From Lysobacter sp. MMG2 (GTDB lineage Bacteria; Pseudomonadota; Gammaproteobacteria; Xanthomonadales; Xanthomonadaceae), in contig NZ_JAERQY020000003.1 in NCBI RefSeq assembly GCF_016735495.2, forward strand, positions 62,001 to 126,000: a stretch of DNA of 64,000 bases, read 5' to 3'. A program made the translations under genes and the position numbers. The notes beneath the pieces were generated by a model. The model was not told the DNA's origin. It saw nothing but the letters and a program-made list of their open reading frames with translations, and ran no database searches. Of this stretch, positions 54,558-61,765 are shown one piece after another (positions within the stretch are counted from its first letter, which is position 1; the number at the start of each line of letters is the position of its first letter).

Positions 54558-56945
54558 ATGCCATCGCGACCCTTCCGCATCACTTCCCTGGCGGCCTCCG
54601 CCCTTTTCCTGACCGGCGCGACCCTGGCCTGCGCCGCGAACGCGCAGACGCCGGTCACGCTGACCGAAGCGATGGCCGATCCCGACTGGATCGGGCCTCC
54701 GGTCGAACAAGCCTGGTGGGCCTGGGATGGTCAGCGGGTTCAGTACCAGCTCAAGCGTGAAGGGGCCGCGATCCGCGACACGTACCAGCAGGGCATCGCT
54801 GGCGGCACCGCGGTGAAGCTGGATGGCGCCGCGCGCGCCGATCTCGATGCACCGCGCGCGGTGTACGACGCCTCGCGCCAGCGCGCGGCCTTCGTGCGCA
54901 ACGGCGACGTCTTCGTGCGCGACCTGCGCACCGGCGCGCTGACGCAGGTCACGCGCAGCAACGCCGACGAAGCCACGCCGCAGTGGAGCCGCGACGGCAA
55001 CCTCGTCTTCCGCCAGGGCAACGACTGGTACCAGTGGCGTGCCGGCCAGGGCGTCGGCCAGGCCGCGGTGGTGAAGGCCGAGAAGGACCCGGCCGCCGCG
55101 CCCAAGCCCGACGACCTGCGCGAGCGCCAGCTCGCGATGATCGCGACGCTGAAGAAGGACAAGGAAACGCGCGACGCCGCACGCGAGCAGAACGACGCCT
55201 GGCGCCGCGCCGATCCCACGCGCGCACCCGCGCCGACGTACCTGGGCACCGACGTCGCGGTCGTCGACAGCGCGCTTTCGCCTGACGGCAAGTGGCTGCT
55301 CGTGGTCACCACCGCCAAGGGCGCCGACGAAGGCCAGGCCGGCAAGATGCCCAAGTACGTGACCGAGTCCGGTTACGAGGAATTCGAGGACGTGCGCACG
55401 CGCGTCGGCCGCAACGATCCGCTGCCGCACAAGCTGTGGCTGGTGGACGTGAATGCGTCCAAGGCGACCGAGCTGAAGTTCGATTCGCTGCCGGGCATCC
55501 AGGACGATCCGCTCGCCGCGATGCGCAAGGCCGCCAAGCAGGATCCGCTGAAGGGCGACCGCGCGGTTCGCATCGAAAGCGACGGCGACGGCAGCGGCCC
55601 GGCGATCCACTGGAGCGACGATTCCCGCAACGTCGCGCTACTCGTGCGCGCCGTGGACAACAAGGACCGCTGGATCGCCAGCATCGACCTGGCGAACGCG
55701 AAGCTGGTCACGCGCGACCGCCTCACCGACAAGGCGTGGATCAACTGGGGCTTCAACGACTTCGGCTGGACCGGCGACGGCGCGCTGTGGTTCCTGTCCG
55801 AGCGCAGCGGCTATTCGCACCTGTACGTCAACGAGAACGGCAAGTCGCGCCAGCTCACCTCGGGCCAGTGGGAAGTCTCCACGCCGACGCTTTCGGCCGA
55901 CGGCACGACGTTCTTCTTCACCTGCAACCGCAAGTGGCCGGGCGACTACGAAGTCTGCGCCGTGCCGCGCAGCGGCGGCGACGTGCGCGAGGTGACCTCG
56001 CTCGACGGCGTGGAGGACTTCTCGCTCTCGCCCGATGGCAGCAAGGTCCTCGTGCGCCATTCGGCCAGCTACATGCCGCCGCAGATTTCGGTGGTGAACG
56101 CGGCCGGCGGCAACGCCACGCAGCTCACCGACACGCGCAAGCCCGAGTTCAAGAATCGCGAGTGGATCGCGCCGCAGTACGTGCAGGTGCCGAGCAAGCA
56201 CGGCGCCGGCGTGGTGTGGGGCAAGTTCTACGGACCGAAGAACTTCGATCCGGACAGGAAGTATCCGATCGTGATGTTCGTGCACGGCGCGGGCTATCTG
56301 CAGAACGTGTCGGAGCGCTATCCGAACTACTTCCGCGAGCAGATGTTCCATAACCTGCTCGTGCAGCAGGGCTACGTGGTGCTCGACCTGGATTACCGCG
56401 CGAGCGAAGGCTACGGCCGCGACTGGCGCACGGCGATCTACCGCCAGATGGGTCATCCGGAACTCGAGGACTACCTGGACGGCCTGGACTGGCTCGTCGC
56501 CAACAAGCAGGGCGACAAGGACCACGCCGGCATCTACGGCGGCAGCTACGGCGGCTTCATGACGTTCATGGCGCTGTTCCGCTCGCCCGGCACGTTCAAG
56601 GCCGGCGCCGCGCTGCGCCCGGTGGCGGACTGGTCGCAGTACAACCACGAGTACAGCAGCAACATCCTCAACACGCCCGAACTCGATCCGCAGGCCTACC
56701 AGGTCTCTTCGCCGATCAATTACGCCGACAAGCTGCAGGACAACCTGCTGATCGCGCACGGCATGATCGACGACAACGTGTTCTTCAAGGATTCGGTGAT
56801 GCTGTCGCAGCGCCTGATCGAACTGCGCAAGGACAAGTGGGAGATCGCGCCGTATCCGCTGGAGCGCCACAGCTTCACGCGCTCGGACAGCTGGTACGAC
56901 GAGTACCGTCGCATTTACGAGCTGTTCGAGCGGACGTTGAAGTGA
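54558..56945 (+). CDS. Exported S9 family (DPP4-like) serine peptidase
   Basis: A 795-residue peptidase with a signal peptide (residues about 6-30, ending ANAQ). An eight-bladed propeller-like N-terminal domain (about 60-560) has repeated 'SPDGKW' and 'WSRDGN' blades. The C-terminal alpha/beta hydrolase has Ser663 in YGGSYGGFM, Asp738 in HGMIDDNV and His771 in PLERHSFT, a complete triad. It probably cleaves dipeptides with proline or alanine at position 2 from peptides in the periplasm, as related bacterial enzymes do. The ATG at 54558 directly precedes the signal peptide; there is no strong ribosome site. An extended -10-like TGCTAGGCT lies near 54512-54520. Divergent from cydA. Confidence 0.92.
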   Translation: MPSRPFRITSLAASALFLTGATLACAANAQTPVTLTEAMADPDWIGPPVEQAWWAWDGQRVQYQLKREGAAIRDTYQQGIAGGTAVKLDGAARADLDAPRAVYDASRQRAAFVRNGDVFVRDLRTGALTQVTRSNADEATPQWSRDGNLVFRQGNDWYQWRAGQGVGQAAVVKAEKDPAAAPKPDDLRERQLAMIATLKKDKETRDAAREQNDAWRRADPTRAPAPTYLGTDVAVVDSALSPDGKWLLVVTTAKGADEGQAGKMPKYVTESGYEEFEDVRTRVGRNDPLPHKLWLVDVNASKATELKFDSLPGIQDDPLAAMRKAAKQDPLKGDRAVRIESDGDGSGPAIHWSDDSRNVALLVRAVDNKDRWIASIDLANAKLVTRDRLTDKAWINWGFNDFGWTGDGALWFLSERSGYSHLYVNENGKSRQLTSGQWEVSTPTLSADGTTFFFTCNRKWPGDYEVCAVPRSGGDVREVTSLDGVEDFSLSPDGSKVLVRHSASYMPPQISVVNAAGGNATQLTDTRKPEFKNREWIAPQYVQVPSKHGAGVVWGKFYGPKNFDPDRKYPIVMFVHGAGYLQNVSERYPNYFREQMFHNLLVQQGYVVLDLDYRASEGYGRDWRTAIYRQMGHPELEDYLDGLDWLVANKQGDKDHAGIYGGSYGGFMTFMALFRSPGTFKAGAALRPVADWSQYNHEYSSNILNTPELDPQAYQVSSPINYADKLQDNLLIAHGMIDDNVFFKDSVMLSQRLIELRKDKWEIAPYPLERHSFTRSDSWYDEYRRIYELFERTLK

Positions 56946-56950
56946 TCCGG

Positions 56951-57076
56951 TTTCCCTCTCCCCTTGCGGGAGAGGGAAAGGCCGCGCAGCGGCCGAGGGA
57001 GAGGGGTCGGGCAACGTCACGGCCCTCGCCCTGACCGCCTCCGGCGGTCTGTCCCTCTCCCGCAAGGGGAGAGGGA
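56951..57076. repeat. CCCTCTCCC palindromes, copies 3 and 4
   Basis: A first hairpin TTTCCCTCTCCC / GGGAGAGGGAAA (56951-56979, 12 base pairs) and a second TCCCTCTCCC / GGGAGAGGGA-type hairpin (57052-57076, 10 base pairs) bracket a G+C-rich stretch, between the convergent S9 peptidase and DUF2950 genes. They may stop or protect both 3' ends. Confidence 0.75.
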
Positions 57077-57087
57077 TTGGGGGGGGG

Positions 57088-57981
57088 CTACGGGGTCGTC
57101 GCAGCCGTCGCATCCACCTTCGCATCCGTCCAACTGCTATCCGGATCGTAGGCCTTCATCGCCTTCGCCAGCGCTTCACCGTTCGGGCCCAGGTCCTTCT
57201 CGAACACCTGCCCGTCCGGGCCGATCATGAAACTCATCACGCCGGTATCGGCGTACTTCGCCGGCCAGGCGACCAGCGCGAAACCGCGCGTCATGCGATC
57301 GCCGATCCTGTAATTGCGCGCACCACCGGGCGCTGACGGTCCCTGCGCAGTGAGGATGCGATAGCGGTAGCCCAGGTAATCGCCCTTGGGCGTGTCGTCG
57401 CCGAAGATCGGGCCGAGCGGACTCACGTCGCCGCTGTCGTCATCGGGCCAGTACAGGCCGTCGTGCTCGCCGTCGCTGCTGAGGATGCGCTGCGCGTACT
57501 CGAGCACGCCGTCGTCGTTGTGGTCGGTCTCGGCGTAGTCCAGCTGCGCATCGCGATACGCCTGCACCGCCTGCAGCACCGCCAGTTCGTTGCGGCCGAT
57601 CCGACGCACGCGCATTTCCTCGCCGCCGGCCTTCGTATCGAAGCGCCACCCGCCCTTTTCCTGCTTCAGCGGGATGGGCAGCGTCCAGCCGTCGTTGCCT
57701 ACCGCGACCTTCGCCGTCGCACCCTCGGCGAGGATGCGATGCGATAGCTTCCATTGCGCGAGGAAGGCGTCGATGTCTTCCTGGTCGATGCCTTCGGTCG
57801 GAATGTAGTCGCGCCACTGCGCGCCCAGCACCTTCTGCATCGCCGGGTGGTCGCGCTTCTCCACTGCGGCGACGAACGCGTCGGCGGCCGCCTCGGCGGT
57901 GGGATAGGCGCTCTGCGCGAAGACGGGCGTGGCGGCCATCGTCATGGCAAGGACCAGCGCGATCCGCATGGGACGATTCAT
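57088..57981 (-). CDS. Exported DUF2950 protein
   Basis: A 297-residue secreted protein of the DUF2950 family. A signal peptide covers residues about 1-22 (VLAMTMAATPVFAQS). The mature protein has the family's features: FVAAVEKRDHPAMQKVLG near the start, GWRFDTKAGGEEMRVRRIGRNEL, an acidic YAETDHNDDGVLEYAQRILSS segment, GLYWP, DYLGYRYRILTAQGP and the C-terminal MSFMIGPDGQVFEKDLG. The function is unknown. GAGGAGG immediately precedes the ATG at 57981. It lies 26 bases downstream of the DUF3300 gene; this DUF3300-DUF2950 pairing recurs in other bacteria, which suggests a shared role. Confidence 0.92.
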   Translation of the reverse strand: MNRPMRIALVLAMTMAATPVFAQSAYPTAEAAADAFVAAVEKRDHPAMQKVLGAQWRDYIPTEGIDQEDIDAFLAQWKLSHRILAEGATAKVAVGNDGWTLPIPLKQEKGGWRFDTKAGGEEMRVRRIGRNELAVLQAVQAYRDAQLDYAETDHNDDGVLEYAQRILSSDGEHDGLYWPDDDSGDVSPLGPIFGDDTPKGDYLGYRYRILTAQGPSAPGGARNYRIGDRMTRGFALVAWPAKYADTGVMSFMIGPDGQVFEKDLGPNGEALAKAMKAYDPDSSWTDAKVDATAATTP

Positions 57982-58007
57982 CGCATCCTCCTCGTCGATC
58001 TGAACGC

Positions 58008-59636
58008 TCAACCGCGGCGCCGCGCGCCGCCTCCGCCGTGCTGGGCCCGCTGCACCTGGTGCCCACCCGATCCGCGCGACGACTGCGGCCGCTGCGAACT
58101 CTGCCGGCTCGCCTGGCCCCGATTGGCCTGCGCGCGCGCCTGCTGCGGATGGCTGGCGCCGGCGAATGCGTTGTTGCGCGAGGCTTCGTGCGAAGCGCGC
58201 GGTTGCGGGCGATTCTGTTGGCGCTGCACCTGAGCGCCTTGCGGCCGCGGCGTGTGCACCTGCGAGCGTTGCTGATGCTGCGTGCGCGCCTGCTCACGCG
58301 CCTGCGTGTTGGCGTGCGCGGTGCGCGGCCCCGCCTGCTTGGCACGCGAGCCGTCGCGGTGCTGCCCGGCCTGTGGATGTTGTGTGCGGGCGTTGGCGAC
58401 ATCACGCGCACGGTCGCGCTGCGCCTGCGTTCCTGCACCGCCCGCGCCGGGTCGTGCATCCAGACCGCCGCCGCCCGGGCGATCGCGAAGATCGCGCCCG
58501 GCTTCGCGCGCACGGTCCTGCGCCTGGCGATTGCTCGCGGCGGGCGCTTCCAGTCCACGACGCTGCATCTCCTGCCGCGCGCGATCGCGGCTGGCCTGGT
58601 GCGCGGCGTCGTTGCCGCGGAACGCCTGGCGGTTCTCCGCACCGGGCAGGCGCTGCTGGCCGAACTCCTGACGGCTGCGCGCGTCGCGGTACGGCACGTC
58701 GCCGCGGAAGTTCGAGTCGTGCCGCCATGTGTTGCGGTTCGCGTCGATCTGCCGGTTGACGTTGATGTTGTTGTAGCGGTTCACGTCGATGTCGACGTCG
58801 CCGCCGTGCCAGTCCCAATCGCCCCACAAGGCGTCTGCGACCGCGACGCCGGTGCCGAATGCCAGGCCCGCGACGATGGCGCTGCCCGGATACCACGCCG
58901 GCGACGGCGGGTAGTACGCGGGCGGATACGACGGATACGGCCATGCGCCGTAGACCGTGGTCGGGTTGTACGAGGGGACGTAGACGACCTCAGGATTGGC
59001 CGGTTCGATCTGGATGATGGTCTCGCTGCTGGCCGGCGGCGGCGGCGCGCCACCATCGGACGGCGCGGGCGCCGGTGCGGGCGCGGCCTGCGCGGGCACC
59101 ACGGTGATCTTCTGCTGCTCGGAGGATTGCAGGTTGCCCGCGGCCTGCGCGGCGCGGCGCAGGCGCTGCACCGCGTCCATCACGTCGCCGGGCTGCGCGA
59201 GGAAGGCGTCGCCCAGACGCTGCACCCAGCCCGGATCCTGGCCCAGCGTCGCCATGACCTGCGGGAAGGCCACCAGCGACTGCACGCTCGGATCCCACGG
59301 CTGGGCGGCCACCTGCTTCACCGCCTCGTCGCCCTTGGCGTCGGGATTGGCCTTCGACCACGCCACCGCATCGGCGACGTTGCCCGGATACGTGGCTGCC
59401 ATCAGCACCTGCGTCAGCAGCGAATCGGGATACAGCGCGATCGGCGCGACCATCTGGTCGAGTTCTTCCTGACCGAACACGCGCTCGGCCGGCGCCGTGG
59501 CCGGTGCGGTGGGCGGCACCGTGACCGGGGCCTTGGCGGCAGACGGGGTCGCGGCCGGTTGGGCCTCGCGTTTGCATGAGGTCGCGGACAGTCCGGCGAT
59601 CAGCACGACGGACAGGACACACCACGGGCGGAGCAT
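58008..59636 (-). CDS. Exported DUF3300 protein (probable lipoprotein) with low-complexity tail
   Basis: A 542-residue protein. The hydrophobic N-terminus ends LSATSC, a probable lipobox (Cys21). The DUF3300 domain (about 50-290) contains LDQMVAPIALYPDSLLTQVLMAATYP, DPSVQSLVAFPQVM and IQIEPANPEVVYVPSYNPTTVYG. The last 220 residues are a Gln/Arg/Ala/Gly-rich low-complexity tail with repeated RDRAR, QAR and AQ units, likely disordered. I use the ATG at 59636. A GTG at 59642 is better spaced from GGGAGG and would add two residues. The downstream DUF2950 gene is probably co-transcribed. Role unknown. Confidence 0.88.
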   Translation of the reverse strand: MLRPWCVLSVVLIAGLSATSCKREAQPAATPSAAKAPVTVPPTAPATAPAERVFGQEELDQMVAPIALYPDSLLTQVLMAATYPGNVADAVAWSKANPDAKGDEAVKQVAAQPWDPSVQSLVAFPQVMATLGQDPGWVQRLGDAFLAQPGDVMDAVQRLRRAAQAAGNLQSSEQQKITVVPAQAAPAPAPAPSDGGAPPPPASSETIIQIEPANPEVVYVPSYNPTTVYGAWPYPSYPPAYYPPSPAWYPGSAIVAGLAFGTGVAVADALWGDWDWHGGDVDIDVNRYNNINVNRQIDANRNTWRHDSNFRGDVPYRDARSRQEFGQQRLPGAENRQAFRGNDAAHQASRDRARQEMQRRGLEAPAASNRQAQDRAREAGRDLRDRPGGGGLDARPGAGGAGTQAQRDRARDVANARTQHPQAGQHRDGSRAKQAGPRTAHANTQAREQARTQHQQRSQVHTPRPQGAQVQRQQNRPQPRASHEASRNNAFAGASHPQQARAQANRGQASRQSSQRPQSSRGSGGHQVQRAQHGGGGARRRG

Positions 59637-59774
59637 GCGCACGACACACCTCCCACACCAATCGATCCGGAACGCCCCGGCGCCGGCTCGCTGCGCGCGC
59701 ATGCCGGTCCTTCGACGTTCCCCTGAACGGGCGGCGGCTATCATGCGCGCCGTCCCCGCTACGTTCTTGTGAAC

Positions 59775-60698
59775 ATGACCGAGCCCGCCCCCGGCTTCGA
59801 CGACGTCCGCGCCTACCTCACCGGCTTGCAGGACCGCATCTGCGCGGCGATCGAGGCCGCCGACGGCAGCGCCCGCTTCCGCGAAGACCTGTGGGAGCGC
59901 GCCGAAGGAGGCGGCGGCCGCACGCGCATCCTGCGCGACGGCGCGGTTTTCGAGCAGGCGGGCATCGGCTTCTCGGACGTGTCCGGCACGAAACTGCCGC
60001 CGTCGGCCACGGCCGCAAGGCCGGAGCTGGCCGGCGCATCGTGGCGCGCCGTCGGCGTTTCATTGGTGTTCCACCCGCGCAATCCGCACCTGCCGACCAC
60101 GCACGCGAACGTGCGCCATTTCCGCGCCGTGCGCGACGGCGAAACCGTGGCCTGGTGGTTCGGCGGCGGCTTCGACCTCACGCCGTTCTATCCCGTCGAC
60201 GAGGACGTGCTGCACTGGCACCGCACCGCGCGCGCGCTGTGCGAGCCCTTCGGCGGCCAGGCGCGCTACGACAAGCACAAGCACTGGTGCGACGAATACT
60301 TCTTCCTCAAGCACCGCAACGAGACGCGCGGCGTCGGCGGTTTGTTCTTCGACGACCTGCACGAAGACGCCTCGCGCGACTTCGCGTACCTGCGCGCGGT
60401 GGGCGACGGCTTCCTCGACGCGTACCTGCCCATCGTCGAACGCCGCAAGCACACGCCCTACGGTGACCGCGAGCGCCAGTTCCAGCTCTACCGCCGCGGG
60501 CGCTATGTCGAGTTCAACCTGGTCTTCGACCGCGGCACGCTGTTCGGACTGCAATCGGGTGGACGCACCGAATCGATCCTGATGAGCCTGCCGCCGCTGG
60601 TGCGCTGGGAATACGGTTTCACGCCGGAAGAAGGCAGCGCCGAAGCGCGGCTGGCCGACTACCTGCGACCGCGCGACTGGCTGTCCGAGCTGGGCTGA
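59775..60698 (+). CDS. hemF: Coproporphyrinogen-III oxidase, aerobic
   Basis: A 307-residue oxygen-dependent enzyme converting coproporphyrinogen III to protoporphyrinogen IX in haem synthesis. Signatures are GGGGRTRIL, the NVRHFRA and [14 protein letters not shown] segments, [45 protein letters not shown] and [11 protein letters not shown]. Length matches E. coli HemF (299). The ATG at 59775 is used; a GTG at 59769 is also in frame. TATCAT (59739-59744) is a likely -10. It is divergent from DUF3300 and convergent with the DUF421 gene, 9 bases from that stop. Confidence 0.96.
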   Translation: MTEPAPGFDDVRAYLTGLQDRICAAIEAADGSARFREDLWERAEGGGGRTRILRDGAVFEQAGIGFSDVSGTKLPPSATAARPELAGASWRAVGVSLVFHPRNPHLPTTHANVRHFRAVRDGETVAWWFGGGFDLTPFYPVDEDVLHWHRTARALCEPFGGQARYDKHKHWCDEYFFLKHRNETRGVGGLFFDDLHEDASRDFAYLRAVGDGFLDAYLPIVERRKHTPYGDRERQFQLYRRGRYVEFNLVFDRGTLFGLQSGGRTESILMSLPPLVRWEYGFTPEEGSAEARLADYLRPRDWLSELG

Positions 60699-60707
60699 GC
60701 GCGCCGA

Positions 60708-61205
60708 TCACACACCTTCGTCGCCGCCCTTGGGCGGATCGCGCAGGAGGATGGTGATGTGGCCATTGGTTTCCAGCAGCGCGAGGTGGATGCGATCGAC
60801 CTCGCTGCAACCGGCCTCGCGCATCGATTTGGCGAAGTCGTCGCGGCTGACCAGTTCACGGCGCAGCACATCGCGGTAGATGTGCCCGTTGCGCGCCAGC
60901 ACCACCGGCGCGCCTTCCAGCAGGCGCTCGGCCTTGCGACTGCGCGCGGTCAGAAGGCCCACCGTCCAGTTCAGCACGATCAGCGTCGCCGCCAGCAGCA
61001 GCCCGCCGGTCATCGAGGTGTCCTTGCCCAGCAGCGCGTTCTGCACCGCGTTGCCGAGCAGCACGATCAGCAGCATGTCGAACGCGGTGAACTGCCCCAT
61101 CGTCCGCTTGCCCGACAGCCGGATCATCGTCAGCAGCACCGCGTACACCACCACCGCGCGCAGCACGAACTCCCACCACGGCATCGACATCTCGAACATG
61201 GGCAT
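60708..61205 (-). CDS. DUF421 (YetF-like) membrane protein
   Basis: A 165-residue protein of the DUF421 family. Two to three transmembrane segments occupy residues 10-85 (WEFVLRAVVVYAVLLTMIR, FDMLLIVLLGNAVQNALLG and GLLLAATLIVLNWTV), with the conserved GKRTMGQFTAFD between the first two. A cytosolic domain follows, containing LLEGAPVVLARNGHI and DDFAKSMREAGCSEVDRI. The family is thought to be involved in membrane or spore processes in Bacillus; its role here is unknown. Starts at ATG 61205 or 61199 are equivalent. It is downstream of polA and the sRNA site on the minus strand. Confidence 0.88.
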   Translation of the reverse strand: MPMFEMSMPWWEFVLRAVVVYAVLLTMIRLSGKRTMGQFTAFDMLLIVLLGNAVQNALLGKDTSMTGGLLLAATLIVLNWTVGLLTARSRKAERLLEGAPVVLARNGHIYRDVLRRELVSRDDFAKSMREAGCSEVDRIHLALLETNGHITILLRDPPKGGDEGV

Positions 61206-61474
61206 TCCCGAACCGTTGGAATGCCGCCACGCTAACGGCCAACGGTCGCGCTGGTAAGGGGCGAGGTGTGAAGCGCGCTGACGGAGGACGTGGCGGCCTG
61301 GATCCCGGCCTGCGCCGGGATGACGGGATATGAAAAAGTCGCGGCGCCCCAGAACGGAGCACCAGCCCCCTTGGTAAGGGGGCGCGGCGGCAGCCGCAGG
61401 GATTGGAAGCATCGGCGCGGGGGCCCAAAGTTTTGCATCGCGAAACTTTGGGTTTATTTCTGGCGACGCCAGAA
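61206..61474. repeat. Hairpin-rich intergenic region between DUF421 and the sRNA site
   Basis: No gene is seen. It contains a 'ggatcccggcctgcgccgggatgac' hairpin element (about 61299-61324). It also has a 10-base-pair hairpin CCCAAAGTTT / AAACTTTGGG (61424-61433, 61443-61452) and the left part of a 12-base-pair hairpin TTTATTTCTGGC / GCCAGAAATAAA (61453-61464, 61468-61479), which overlaps the sRNA terminator's T-run. Confidence 0.7.
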
Positions 61475-61597
61475 ATAAAAAGCCCCGCAGGCAGGGGGGG
61501 CCGGCGGGGCTGGGGAGCGGGACCTGGGGAGGGGTCTTCGCTCCGGGATCACTCCAGGGGAGGGAGAGATCGGCGACAGGCGTTGCACCTGTCGCGA
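61475..61597 (-). ncRNA. sX13-like small RNA candidate downstream of polA
   Basis: On the minus strand this stretch begins with a perfect 8-base-pair stem GCGACAGG / CCUGUCGC (61595-61588, 61580-61573). It continues with two C-rich, probably single-stranded segments (UCCCUCCCCUGG and CCCCUCCCC), and ends in an intrinsic terminator: stem GCCCCGC / GCGGGGC (61510-61504, 61488-61482) followed by UUUUUAUUU. The length of about 120 is close to the 115 bases I recall for Xanthomonas sX13, which also lies next to polA and uses C-rich loops to bind G-rich mRNA sites. TCATAT (about 61606-61601) is a possible -10. Expression is not shown by sequence. Confidence 0.65.
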
Positions 61598-61765
61598 CCT
61601 ATATGACCATTCCGTACATGGATGGTTCGTGAAGATCCGGGTTAACAATTCGTTGGATTCAGGATGCATTCACTGAATTGGAAACGTTTTTCCCCGGGAT
61701 TGCCGCTTAGAAGGCCTTCCGGGCATGTGGCATGAAACCTGACGGAAGGCCTCTCCGACGAACGG
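61598..61765. other. polA 3' flank upstream of the sRNA candidate
   Basis: These 168 bases are A+T-richer than the rest and hold no gene. They contain the presumed promoter of the minus-strand sRNA and a small 'aggcctt..aaggcct' inverted repeat (about 61710-61755) that could end polA transcripts. Confidence 0.4.
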
